Shown here in pieces: positions 8,632 to 16,978 of a stretch of DNA of 64,000 nucleotides. This DNA is from an uncultured bacterium (GTDB taxonomy: Bacteria; Oederibacteriota; PGYV01; Palsa-1178). Made by a program: the position numbers and the translations under genes. Each line of letters starts with the position of its first letter. The stretch's first letter is position 1. The stretch covers positions 1 to 64,000 of the forward strand of contig CALAOR010000076.1 in NCBI GenBank assembly GCA_937889595.1. The letters run 5' to 3'. The notes under the pieces were generated by a model. The model made no database searches. It saw only the letters and a program-made list of their open reading frames with translations, and was not told the DNA's origin.

Positions 8632-8802
8632 TTACTGTTTCCTGCCGCACCTTAAGCATTCAAACTGTTCTGCTGATCCCGGGTTTATTTTTACTTCTAT
8701 TTTCCCCCCGCATGCACACACAAGCCTTCTTGGCCCCCTGCGTTTATCAACAGCGGTTTTAACTTTATTTTTTCTCCGGTCCGCGGTCCTTTTGTCATCC
8801 AT
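8632..8802 (-). CDS. Small zinc-ribbon protein
   Basis: This is a 56-residue protein read from ATG 8802 on the minus strand, with AGGAG 7-8 bases upstream; the longer frame to 8871 would start upstream of the ribosome site. It has a basic N-terminal half (DKRTADRRKNKVKTAVDKR) and a C-terminal CAC...CLRC cluster, that is C-x-C and C-x2-C, consistent with a one-zinc ribbon. No enzyme domain is present, and the function is unknown: nucleic-acid or protein binding is usual for such ribbons. It is convergent with the hydrolase gene and has a plausible promoter of its own. Confidence 0.7.
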   Translation of the reverse strand: MDDKRTADRRKNKVKTAVDKRRGPRRLVCACGGKIEVKINPGSAEQFECLRCGRKQ

Positions 8803-8842
8803 TTGGGGTCTCCTGTAAAATAGATTTAAGCGTGACAATGAC

Positions 8843-8871
8843 ATAATATAACAACGGTGAATTAATTTCAA
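8843..8871 (-). promoter_or_regulatory. Candidate promoter of the zinc-ribbon gene
   Basis: On the minus strand TTGAAA (8866-8871) and TATTAT (8843-8848) are separated by 17 bases. Transcription would begin near 8836, about 35 bases before the start codon at 8802. Confidence 0.5.
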
Positions 8872-9082
8872 GTTTTAAAATCTTTAATGCAAGTCCTGCC
8901 CGCAGGTAGTGTGCGGGAATAGGCTGCTTTGTACATACATACCCTTATAGGAAAATATATTTTGCCTGATCCGGGGTCGTATTTCTGCAGGTAATTATTG
9001 AACCCTACGAAAATACGAAAAATATTGCTTGAAAAGCCTTTTCGTACTATACAAATAAGGTAACAATATAATTACAAAAAAC
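8872..9082. other. Intergenic region between divergent genes
   Basis: This is the middle of a 346-base gene-free stretch. It holds a small inverted repeat, TACGAAAA (9006-9013) facing TTTTCGTA (9039-9046). No gene or RNA was recognised. Confidence 0.4.
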
Positions 9083-9111
9083 TTGACTTCTTCTTTCGTA
9101 AATGATAAAAT
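9083..9111 (+). promoter_or_regulatory. Sigma-70-type promoter of the PorV-OmpA gene
   Basis: TTGACT (9083-9088) and TAAAAT (9106-9111) are separated by 17 bases. The start codon at 9149 has a GGAGG (9135-9139) nine bases upstream, so the leader would be about 30 bases. Confidence 0.6.
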
Positions 9112-9148
9112 AAATTCAATATAGCTATGCATTTGGAGGTTTTCCTCA

Positions 9149-11227
9149 ATGGAAAACAACGAAATTTTTCGTAAAAATACGGTATCAACACTGTTGCACC
9201 AAATAATCCCATATTTTTTTATACTATTCCTGCTGGTCCCTTCAACTATTCGATCCGCAAATTTTGGCACAGATACAGCGGAATATCTGAAAATAAACCC
9301 TGAAGCCGGCCCTGCAGGCATGGGTGAGGCATATACAGCTATAGCAGAAGGGACAAATGCGCTTCAGTATAACCCTGCGGGACTTGCCATCATGGATAAA
9401 GGCGAGCTTACTGCGACCGAACTTTTCTGGTTCAATTCCATTTATATGACGCACCTGGCATTTGGATATCCGCTTGATTATGGGTTCGGGGTCGGCGGTT
9501 CATTATTATGGATAAGTTCGGGAAGTTTTGACTCCACAGGCGGAGCAGCGGCCCCTGTCAGTATGGAAGACGGGGTAATAAACATCGGAGTTGGAAAAAG
9601 CATAGGTGAAAACATACATTTAGGCTTAAGCCTGCACGGATTGTATGAACATTTTTCGGCAGGTCCGTCTTTATCAGTTTCTTCAATGGGGTTTTCCACA
9701 GATGCCGGCGCCGTGTTTTACCTGGGTTCAAGAAACCTGACCTTGGGGCTTACAGCCAAAAACATGGGGATCTTATTTGGGAACCTGGACCCGCTGCCCA
9801 TGGAAGCGGCAATAGGGCTCGGCTACAGGCTTTATAACGGTTCTTTTGATTTTTTGAATGTGGCGCTTGATTTTTCCAAGGTTATAAATACGGACAATTT
9901 TTTTGCGGCCCTCGGAGCCGAGGTGTACGTGTTCCAGGCTGTGGCGCTCAGGTTTGGCCTGCGTTACAACAATGCGCTTGGGATGGACAGGGTCAGTTTC
10001 AGTAATATACAGAACATGCTTATTTTCTCGGCGGGTGCGGGTATAAATATAAATGATACTTTTACGGTTGATTATTCCTACACACCTATGGGCGATCTGG
10101 GACAGATACAGAGGATAACTTTGAAAATAAAGTTCGGTGATTCATGGTACGAAAGAAAGATGGCGGAAAAGAATGTCAAGATCGAACCTAAGGCCATTGA
10201 AATACCTGAGGTTAATGTGGCGGGCGGCGAGATAAAAAATGTGTCATTTAAACCGAATGTGCCGCAGGAAAATGTCAAGGAATGGACCCTTGCCATCAAA
10301 ACCTCTGATGGTAAGATCGTCAAGTCATTCTCCGGTGTAGGCGAGGTGCCGAAGACCTTAAATTGGGACGGAACGGATGCGTATGGCCGGATATCCAAGT
10401 CGGACGTAAATTACGTTTTTGATTTCAAGGCAAAAAATGACGCCGGTCAGACTATCAAGACAATAGGCCAGATAGTACAGGCAAAGCAGTTTGATTACAT
10501 GCACGAAGAGGACAAAAAATTCACGCCGCTTAAAGGCGGTGAAATGCTTGTCGCCCCTGTAACTCTTTTAGTGTCATCCGACGCGGAAGAGAGAAAGTCC
10601 GTGCCTTTTGTAATGGTTAATAAGGACATAAAGCAGGTCAAGAACTGGGATTTCGCAATATATGACGGGAACGGCGCGCTTTTAAAGAAATTCTCAGGCG
10701 GGGATATGATACCGTCCTATCTTGTATGGGACGGAAAAGATTCATACGGCAATTATGTGAAGGACTTAAAATCATGCAAATATGTGCTCGACTTGACGGG
10801 CGTTGACGGAAAAAAGGCCGAGATAAAAGACAGGCAGGTGATGAGGGATCCTTTTGTAATATCCGTCGGGTCCAGAAAACTGAAAATGGCGCAGAGGATC
10901 TATTTTGAGAACAACCTTTACGCGATAAATCCACAGATGATGCCGAGATTGGATTCCATAGCGGCGGATATCAGCGGATACAGCAATGTCCAGATATATA
11001 TACAGGGGCACTCTTCCAGCGAGGGCGATACCGCGTATAACATCAAGCTTTCCCAGGACAGGGCAAAATCAGTGCTCCGGTATCTTGTGGAAAAACACAG
11101 GATATCCCCGCTTTCAATTACAACCGTAGGGTACGGCGCCAATATTCCGATAGACAAAGGCACAACTGAAGATGCGAAAATGAGGAACAGAAGGGTTGAA
11201 ATAATAATTATAGGTGAAAAAGAATAA
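9149..11227 (+). CDS. PorV-like outer-membrane barrel fused to an OmpA domain
   Basis: This encodes 692 residues. A signal peptide (about 1-37, ending near IRSA) is followed by a PorV/PorQ-like beta-barrel (about 38-330). Its hallmark start is PEAGPAGMGEAYTAIAEGTNALQYNPAGLA. The middle (about 365-575) has two FlgD-like Ig segments, each with a WDG motif (NWDGTDAYG, VWDGKDSYG). The C-terminus (about 585-692) is an OmpA/peptidoglycan-binding domain with IQGHSSSEG and NRRVEI. PorV acts in type IX secretion as an outer-membrane shuttle for cargo; OmpA domains bind peptidoglycan. The combination in one chain is unusual. The stop overlaps the next gene's ATG (TAATG), so the two are translationally coupled. 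Confidence 0.88.
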   Translation: MENNEIFRKNTVSTLLHQIIPYFFILFLLVPSTIRSANFGTDTAEYLKINPEAGPAGMGEAYTAIAEGTNALQYNPAGLAIMDKGELTATELFWFNSIYMTHLAFGYPLDYGFGVGGSLLWISSGSFDSTGGAAAPVSMEDGVINIGVGKSIGENIHLGLSLHGLYEHFSAGPSLSVSSMGFSTDAGAVFYLGSRNLTLGLTAKNMGILFGNLDPLPMEAAIGLGYRLYNGSFDFLNVALDFSKVINTDNFFAALGAEVYVFQAVALRFGLRYNNALGMDRVSFSNIQNMLIFSAGAGININDTFTVDYSYTPMGDLGQIQRITLKIKFGDSWYERKMAEKNVKIEPKAIEIPEVNVAGGEIKNVSFKPNVPQENVKEWTLAIKTSDGKIVKSFSGVGEVPKTLNWDGTDAYGRISKSDVNYVFDFKAKNDAGQTIKTIGQIVQAKQFDYMHEEDKKFTPLKGGEMLVAPVTLLVSSDAEERKSVPFVMVNKDIKQVKNWDFAIYDGNGALLKKFSGGDMIPSYLVWDGKDSYGNYVKDLKSCKYVLDLTGVDGKKAEIKDRQVMRDPFVISVGSRKLKMAQRIYFENNLYAINPQMMPRLDSIAADISGYSNVQIYIQGHSSSEGDTAYNIKLSQDRAKSVLRYLVEKHRISPLSITTVGYGANIPIDKGTTEDAKMRNRRVEIIIIGEKE

Positions 11228-12312
11228 TGCGGGCCCTGGTGATATATATATTGATCGCCGCGGCCGCAGCCGCAGCCGGCGCAGGATGCCAAAAAGCCGC
11301 TGCAGAGCAGTACAAAAGCCCTGAAAATCTTTTTAACCTGGCGACAGAGGCCATGGTGAAGGGAAACGACGTCCTGTCCATAGACCTTTATTATAAACTG
11401 ATCGATTCATATCCGGATTTCAATAAATACAGGGCGGATTCGATTTACAGGCTCGGGATGCTGCTGTATAAAACGGAGCGTTATGACGAAGCTGAAAAAA
11501 TTCTCGCGCTTTTTGCGGCTAAATTCAAGAATGACGACAGGTTAAGGAATGTTTATGAAAAGCTGATATATATTTACATGCAGGAATTCCATGACGAACA
11601 ACGGGCACAGTCGGTCAGGGCCCTTTATGCGGAGAAATTCAAGGAAAGCCCGGTTTTAAAGGATATTGATAAAACAATAAATATCCTGTCAACCGATGAA
11701 AAGACCGGCTCGGCTGTCCTTGCCATGAACGCGGGAAACATAGGGATAATTAAAATGCTCAAAACCGGTGAAATAGACAGGGAGTTTTTTCCTGTAAGAA
11801 ATTACGTTTTAGTAAGCGTCAAATCCCCGGACGGGAAGTTTGCGGCTGAAAAGAGGGAATTTTCCGGCGATTACAGCCTTTTCTTCGGGGCAATTGGCTC
11901 GAAAATGCAGAGAATAGAAGGCTCAACAGGCGCGTACGCGCCCCAATGGGCGTGGAACAGTAAATACATATTCTTTACATCCATGGATTGGCGGAGCAAG
12001 GAAAGAAGGATCAGGGTTTATGATACAGCCGGGAAAAAAACCCGGGAATTATTCAGGGCAAAAGGCGTGGGCCCGCTTCTGTGCATATCCCCGGATTCGG
12101 CCAAAATAGTTTTCACGTATCTTGACAAACTCTGGATAATGAACAGCGGCGGCAACTCGGTCGCACTGCTCAGCAAAAATATTGATGTGAAAGATATCAG
12201 TATGATAGCATGGTCGCGGGAAGGCGATTCCATAATTTACTCCAAGAAAAACGAAAAAGATGTTTATTACCTGTGTAAACTCGGAAGAAGAGAGATAGAA
12301 GCCATGCAGTAA
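11227..12312 (+). CDS. TPR/beta-propeller lipoprotein (PorE-like architecture)
   Basis: This encodes 361 residues. The signal peptide is alanine-rich and ends in a lipobox GAGC, with Cys21 as the lipidated residue. Residues about 30-160 look like TPR/Sel1-type helices (YRLGMLLYKTERYDEAEKIL). Residues about 185-361 look like TolB/PD40 propeller blades (APQWAWNSKYIFFTS, CISPDSAKIVFTY, IAWSREGDSIIYSKK). The TPR-then-propeller order of a lipoprotein recalls PorE of type IX secretion, which also ends in an OmpA domain; here OmpA is absent but present in the gene overlapped upstream. The assignment as PorE-like is inference from architecture. It probably sits at the periplasmic face of the outer membrane. 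Confidence 0.75.
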   Translation: MRALVIYILIAAAAAAAGAGCQKAAAEQYKSPENLFNLATEAMVKGNDVLSIDLYYKLIDSYPDFNKYRADSIYRLGMLLYKTERYDEAEKILALFAAKFKNDDRLRNVYEKLIYIYMQEFHDEQRAQSVRALYAEKFKESPVLKDIDKTINILSTDEKTGSAVLAMNAGNIGIIKMLKTGEIDREFFPVRNYVLVSVKSPDGKFAAEKREFSGDYSLFFGAIGSKMQRIEGSTGAYAPQWAWNSKYIFFTSMDWRSKERRIRVYDTAGKKTRELFRAKGVGPLLCISPDSAKIVFTYLDKLWIMNSGGNSVALLSKNIDVKDISMIAWSREGDSIIYSKKNEKDVYYLCKLGRREIEAMQ

Positions 12313-12352
12313 GAGTCAAAAGATTCAGAGAGTAAAGAGTAGATAGTAGAAA
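12313..12352 (+). repeat. Heptad repeat after stop codon
   Basis: GAGTCAAAAGATTCAGAGAG followed by TAAAGAGTAGATAGTAGAAA is another copy of the dispersed TCAAAAYATTCAGA-AGTAGAT family, directly downstream of the lipoprotein stop codon. Confidence 0.7.
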
Positions 12353-12392
12353 CGGCGGCGTTACATTATTATAAAAAGATGGAGGATCTAAA

Positions 12393-14246
12393 ATGGCATT
12401 GAAAATATCCAGGGTCTTGTTAATGTTAATGTTTTTATTTTCGGGGGCGGTTTTTGGTTCCGTTGATGATTACCAGAATGCGGTCCAGCGCGATTCCAAC
12501 AGCGTGGTCAGCCGGTTTAATCTCGGGCTTGCATACTACCAGGAACAGCAGTATGACAACGCGGCGGAATCCCTCAAAAAAACGCTTGAAATGAACAGGG
12601 AAGACAAGGCAAGCCATAAAAAAGTGGATTTTCAGGCGGCGCAGCTTTTGGGGATAATATACTTTAACTTTAAGAACAGCACCGATGAAGCCATTACTTA
12701 TTTTAAAAAGGCCGCGGAATTGAACCCTTCCGAGGGCAATAACAACTATTATCTGGGTTTGGCTTTTAAGAAAAACGGCAACGCGGATGACGCGCTGAAG
12801 GCCTTTTTAAAGGCGCTTGAAAACGGGGCTGACGACGCGGCTGAAGTTAACTTCAGGATAGGGCAGATATATTACGAAAAAAAGGACTACAAAAGTTCCA
12901 TGGGATATTTTGAGAAAGTAGCGGGTAGAAAGCCTGATTTTGCCGAAGCCAGGGAATATCTCGGCGATATTTACGACCGCAGGGGCGAAGCGGACAAGGC
13001 TGTTGAAAATTACATCCGGGTTGTAAAAGTGAACCCGAACAATATGCACGCCCAGTTCCAGCTCGGGTTGAATTACAGCAAACAGAAGGAGTACGACAAG
13101 ATGATCGCGGCTTATAAAAAAACAATTGATATAGACCCCAACTTCTCCGACGCCCACTATAACCTGGGGATGGCTTATTATTACAGGAATATGTACGAGG
13201 ACGCTATCGCCGAGTTTCAGACCGCGATAAAGCTGAGCCCAAACGACGCGGCAGCCTATTCTCTTTTGGCGCAGACAAAGACAACCGCTTACGATTTTCA
13301 TATAAGCAAGGGTTCCGCATTCTTAACCGGGGATGATTTCCTGCAGGCAAGGGATGAGCTTCAGAAGGCTCTTGCTGTAAAACCCGGGGACCCGGAGGCC
13401 CGGAAATACCTCGACATAACCAATGAATCGATCCGGAAAGCGATCCCGGCAAAACTGGAACAGGCAAAAAGCGATTTTGAAAATAAAAAGTACTCCGAAG
13501 CGTATAACGGATGGGATTTTGTCATGAAAGCCGATCCGGAGAATGCGCAGGCCAGGGAAGGCATGGCCGGGCTCGAGAGGAATTCCGGGGATATTGTGAC
13601 CGCAAGGGAATTAAAGGCCGCGGATCTTGAAAAGCAGGGCAGGCTGGCTGAAGCCATAACCGAATATTCCGAGATCTCAAAAATAGCGCCAAAGTCAAGG
13701 CAGGCCGGCGTAAGCGCGAAGATATCGGCGCTTATGTCCAAAATAAAGGGTAAAGTAAAATTATTGCTTGCCGCGGCCGATGAAGCGAATGCCGCCAAAG
13801 AATCCAGGAAAGCCCTGGAAAAGTATAATGAAGTCTTAAAATACGACGAGAAGAACGGCAGGGCCCTGAACGGGATCACCAAGATCAAGTCAAACCTGGA
13901 GGACCAGAAACAAATATACCTTGCGATGGCAAAACAGAACAAAGCGGACGACCGGACAAAATCACTTACTTATTACAAGAAAGCCATAGAGCTTGACCCC
14001 AACAGCGAGGAAGCCAACAAAGGCATAGAACAGTTGACCGGATCGCAGTCAAAAGTCGCCCTCGACGCCCAAAAAATAAAATCCATGTATTATGAGGGCG
14101 TGGACAAATACGTGAATGGGGAAGTAGACACAGCCATTAAAATATGGAAGCAGGTTCTTGCCATGGATCCGTCGCATGTGGAAGCGCGCAAGAACATAAA
14201 AAGAGCCGAGGAAAAACTGCAGGCCATCAAAAGTTTGAGCAGGTGA
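12393..14246 (+). CDS. Exported TPR-repeat protein
   Basis: This encodes 617 residues with a signal peptide (about 1-22, ending AVFGS) and then TPR repeats across nearly the whole length, for example FNLGLAYYQEQQYDNAAESL, YYLGLAFKKNGNADDALKAF, FQLGLNYSKQKEYDKMIAAY and YNLGMAYYYRNMYEDAIAEF. The C-terminal part from about 330 has longer, more degenerate repeats and helices with KALEKYNEVLKYD. GGAGG lies seven to eight bases before the ATG. Such proteins are protein-interaction scaffolds; in the periplasm they often serve secretion or envelope assembly. It follows the PorV-OmpA and TPR/propeller genes with an 80-base gap that holds a repeat element, so co-transcription is possible. No catalytic domain is seen. 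Confidence 0.85.
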   Translation: MALKISRVLLMLMFLFSGAVFGSVDDYQNAVQRDSNSVVSRFNLGLAYYQEQQYDNAAESLKKTLEMNREDKASHKKVDFQAAQLLGIIYFNFKNSTDEAITYFKKAAELNPSEGNNNYYLGLAFKKNGNADDALKAFLKALENGADDAAEVNFRIGQIYYEKKDYKSSMGYFEKVAGRKPDFAEAREYLGDIYDRRGEADKAVENYIRVVKVNPNNMHAQFQLGLNYSKQKEYDKMIAAYKKTIDIDPNFSDAHYNLGMAYYYRNMYEDAIAEFQTAIKLSPNDAAAYSLLAQTKTTAYDFHISKGSAFLTGDDFLQARDELQKALAVKPGDPEARKYLDITNESIRKAIPAKLEQAKSDFENKKYSEAYNGWDFVMKADPENAQAREGMAGLERNSGDIVTARELKAADLEKQGRLAEAITEYSEISKIAPKSRQAGVSAKISALMSKIKGKVKLLLAAADEANAAKESRKALEKYNEVLKYDEKNGRALNGITKIKSNLEDQKQIYLAMAKQNKADDRTKSLTYYKKAIELDPNSEEANKGIEQLTGSQSKVALDAQKIKSMYYEGVDKYVNGEVDTAIKIWKQVLAMDPSHVEARKNIKRAEEKLQAIKSLSR

Positions 14247-14253
14247 CAAAAAG

Positions 14254-15270
14254 ATGAAAATAACCATCTATGAAGTTGCAAAAAAGGCCGGCGTATCCAT
14301 ATCAACGGCGTCAAAGGCGCTAAACGACCGCAAGGACGTGGGGGACGACACAAAAGAGCGCATAAAGCAGATAGCGAAGGAACTCAACTATGAACCGTCG
14401 CATTTCGCCCGCGCGCTTGCCATGAGAAAAACCGGGAACATCGGCGTGATCACGGTGAGATATTACCAGGCGCCCATGCTGACAAATCCTTTTTATTCAA
14501 AAATAATAGAAGGCATAGAGGAGGAACTGATCACCGCCAACCTAAATCTGGTTACAAATGTGTTAAGACGGGAACAGGTGGAGGCTATGGAAATACCGAA
14601 AATGGTGAAGGAAAAATCCGTCGACGGGATAATACTTTTGGGGCACATGCCGGAGGATTTTGTAAATATGATGGTGGATAAGGCGCCTCCGGCGGTTATG
14701 GTTGACAATGCCATGAAAAACGCGCCGATCAGCTCCATACTCATGGAAAACACGGAGGGGGCGGCAAAAGCCGTTGAATACCTTATAGATACGGGGCACT
14801 CGAAGATAGCGTATGTTTCCGGGCCGTCTTCGCGCTACAGCTTTCTGCAGAGGGCCGAAGGCTTTAAAAAGGCGCACGCGGCAAGGGGTATGAATGTAGA
14901 TGAAAAGCTTATGATATTTAACGAAAAAGAGGAACCGGGTTATGAATGGATGGGTGGGATACTGGGCGGCACTGCAAGGCCTGACGCGGTTTTTGCCTGC
15001 AATGACGTGCATGCCATTCTTGCAATTAATATGCTCAAAGACCGCGGAATCATCGTGCCTGACGACATAAGCGTCATGGGCTTTGATAATATTGATTTAA
15101 GCGGGCACTTTATACCCTCGCTTTCCACGGTCGACATCAATAAGTCGGCCATGGGCGCAAAAGCCGCGCAGATCCTCGTGGACATCATAAATACCAAGAA
15201 GAACAGGGTGGAAAACATTGTTTTTCCGACATCCATAGTTATCAGGAACTCGGTAAAAAAAAGGAATTAG
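14254..15270 (+). CDS. LacI-family transcriptional regulator
   Basis: This encodes 338 residues. The N-terminal helix-turn-helix is typical of the family (TIYEVAKKAGVSISTASKAL, then hinge-region NYEPSHFARALA near 45-58). A periplasmic-binding-protein-like sugar sensor domain follows (about 62-338), with GNIGVI, DGIILLGH, FACNDVHAILAINMLKDRG and SVMGFDNIDLSGHFIPSLSTV. Family members bind an operator as dimers and release it, or bind it, when a sugar ligand is present. The gene starts seven bases after the TPR gene. Nearby glycan-degrading genes make them plausible targets, but no classical LacI-type operator (central CG palindrome) was found in front of them. Confidence 0.92.
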   Translation: MKITIYEVAKKAGVSISTASKALNDRKDVGDDTKERIKQIAKELNYEPSHFARALAMRKTGNIGVITVRYYQAPMLTNPFYSKIIEGIEEELITANLNLVTNVLRREQVEAMEIPKMVKEKSVDGIILLGHMPEDFVNMMVDKAPPAVMVDNAMKNAPISSILMENTEGAAKAVEYLIDTGHSKIAYVSGPSSRYSFLQRAEGFKKAHAARGMNVDEKLMIFNEKEEPGYEWMGGILGGTARPDAVFACNDVHAILAINMLKDRGIIVPDDISVMGFDNIDLSGHFIPSLSTVDINKSAMGAKAAQILVDIINTKKNRVENIVFPTSIVIRNSVKKRN

Positions 15271-15766
15271 ACCGGGCTTGATCCGGTCAATTGGATGTTG
15301 TCGGAAAAGCATGTCATGTACCTTAAGCTACTGCGAACCGTGTCATGTACCTGAGCTACTGCGAATGGTACATGATGGTACATGGCATTAATGATAGGTC
15401 GTGTCCGGCACGGATGAAATTTTTCTATGGATTGTGCGCTGTATTATAAAGGGTTTTAGTGGCGCACAGGCCATAGAAAAATTTCATCCGCACCGGACAC
15501 GATAAAGAATTTCATGGTTTTTATGGGGTTTTCCGGGTATCAATTCAGGCAAATTAAGAAGAACTTTTGGCATGTTTTATACGTCTAATTATTGTAAGTT
15601 AATTGTCAATTAATGCCTTATTAATTTTTCATATATGCTGTATTAAGCACCGTATATTCGGTTAAGTTCATGTGGTTTTTTCCAGCGTTTTGTATTATAA
15701 TTAATCCATTATGTCCATACTTTTAAGGCTTAATTATAATGGCTTAACAAATGAATTGAGGATTAA
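15271..15766. other. 496-base intergenic region rich in repeats
   Basis: It contains two direct copies of TGTCATGTACCT(T)(A/G)AGCTACTGCGAA (15312-15337 and 15341-15365) followed by two GGTACATG units (15367-15374, 15377-15384), which are inverted relative to them. The palindromic element at 15400-15501 is listed separately. Downstream is AT-rich DNA with two TATAAT-like boxes (near 15693 and 15736), but no clear -35 box fixes the promoter of the following gene. No protein-like frame was found. Confidence 0.6.
15400..15501. repeat. Palindromic element of about 100 bp (MITE/REP-like)
   Basis: Left arm 15400-15430 begins CGTGTCCGGCACGGATGAAA and right arm 15471-15501 is its reverse complement with about two mismatches over 31 bases. 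Inside, GTGCGC (15434-15439) faces GCGCAC (15462-15467). The element could fold into one long hairpin. It has no coding capacity. Confidence 0.8.
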
Positions 15767-16978
15767 ATGAAACTAAAACTTAACGATTTATTCCTATACA
15801 GCCTTCTGGCAGTTGGATTTTGCGCGCCCGTTTCAATTACTGCCGCGGAAATATTCATGATAATAGCGTTTGCAATCTGGATCGTTTTCGCTGTCAGGAA
15901 TAAAATAAGCCTAAAAGACTCGTTTTCATCCTCTATGACCCTGCCTATAGCCGTGTTTGTGGTCTGGCATTTTATAGCGGCATTGCTCGGCATAGACCCT
16001 ATGCACAGTGTCCAGGATTTTTCAAAAGCCTGGATAATACTCATATTTTTCGCGGCTATGAACGGTTACAGGGAAGTATATCCGCTAAGGATGGGCGCTG
16101 GATTTTACGCCGGCGGCGCAGCTTTTGCCGCAACCTATGCGATAGTCATGACAATAATGCACAGGTACATGGGGCACAACATGGATTTCAGGGCGTCTTC
16201 ATTTTCCGGAAGCTATATGCACGCCGGCGGGCTGTTTATGATGGGCGTGATAACCGCGGCCGGCATTGTGGCTTACAGGTTTAAAAATGAAGGCAGCGAC
16301 AACACGCCGAAGTATCTGTATTTAGGCGGGTTCCTTGTCATATCGGCGGGCTTGCTTTTTACGTTTACGCGCGGTTCGTGGGTTGCGGCTCTTGCCGGAC
16401 TTGCAATATTGTGTTTTTTGACGGACAAAAGGTTTTTTCTAGCAATGCTTATCCTGGTTTCATTAACCGGAGCTTTTGCCTGGAACACATCCTACATGCA
16501 CAGGCTGCGGGATTCTTTCAAGCTTCAGGACGGCACATCCCAGATGGAACGGGTGTATATGTGGAAAGCCGGGCTCGCCATGATCAAGGACAGGCCATTG
16601 ACAGGAATAGGCACGGGCGACCTCGAAAAGATATATCCGCGCTACAAGGACCCGCGCGCAGTGGAACCCAACGCGGGCCACGTGCATAATAACCTGATGC
16701 AGATAGCGGTCATAGACGGCATACCCGGCCTTGCGGCATTCCTCTGGATATTTGGCGCGTTTTGGTTCCATTTATACAGGGGCATCCAAAAAACTAATAA
16801 CGCGGTATTCAAGTATGTGCTGATAGCGGGATTTGCCATAAGCGTTTCTTTTTTTATAAACGGTTTTTTTGAATACAATTTTTTCTCGTCGCAGGTGGCG
16901 CTCGCGTTCTGGTACCTGATGGGGCTGTGCATGGCCGCCATAAGGCTTGAAAAGACCGGGATTAAAAATGTCAAATAA
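15767..16978 (+). CDS. O-antigen ligase/polymerase family membrane protein
   Basis: This encodes 403 residues with about ten to twelve membrane segments. The Wzy_C signature region includes TFTRGSWVAALAGLAILCFL (about 190-210), a periplasmic loop with RVYMWKAGLAMIKDRPLTGIG, and HVHNNLMQIAVIDGIPGLAAF (about 305-325). WaaL enzymes transfer O-antigen from undecaprenyl diphosphate to lipid A-core on the periplasmic side; Wzy proteins polymerise repeat units. The sequence alone does not separate the two. The following gene is an LPS-core-type glycosyltransferase, which favours a role in surface polysaccharide. The two genes overlap by 11 bases. Confidence 0.85.
   Translation: MKLKLNDLFLYSLLAVGFCAPVSITAAEIFMIIAFAIWIVFAVRNKISLKDSFSSSMTLPIAVFVVWHFIAALLGIDPMHSVQDFSKAWIILIFFAAMNGYREVYPLRMGAGFYAGGAAFAATYAIVMTIMHRYMGHNMDFRASSFSGSYMHAGGLFMMGVITAAGIVAYRFKNEGSDNTPKYLYLGGFLVISAGLLFTFTRGSWVAALAGLAILCFLTDKRFFLAMLILVSLTGAFAWNTSYMHRLRDSFKLQDGTSQMERVYMWKAGLAMIKDRPLTGIGTGDLEKIYPRYKDPRAVEPNAGHVHNNLMQIAVIDGIPGLAAFLWIFGAFWFHLYRGIQKTNNAVFKYVLIAGFAISVSFFINGFFEYNFFSSQVALAFWYLMGLCMAAIRLEKTGIKNVK

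Noticed and set aside
12807-13301. Minus-strand frame of 164 codons opposite the TPR gene
   Set aside because: The TPR frame is intact with clear repeats on the plus strand; the opposite frame shows no motif and no ribosome site.
13361-13942. Minus-strand frame of 193 codons opposite the TPR gene
   Set aside because: It is a Phe/Ser/Ala-rich shadow of Lys/Glu/Ala codons of the TPR repeats and is not a plausible membrane protein with a start site.
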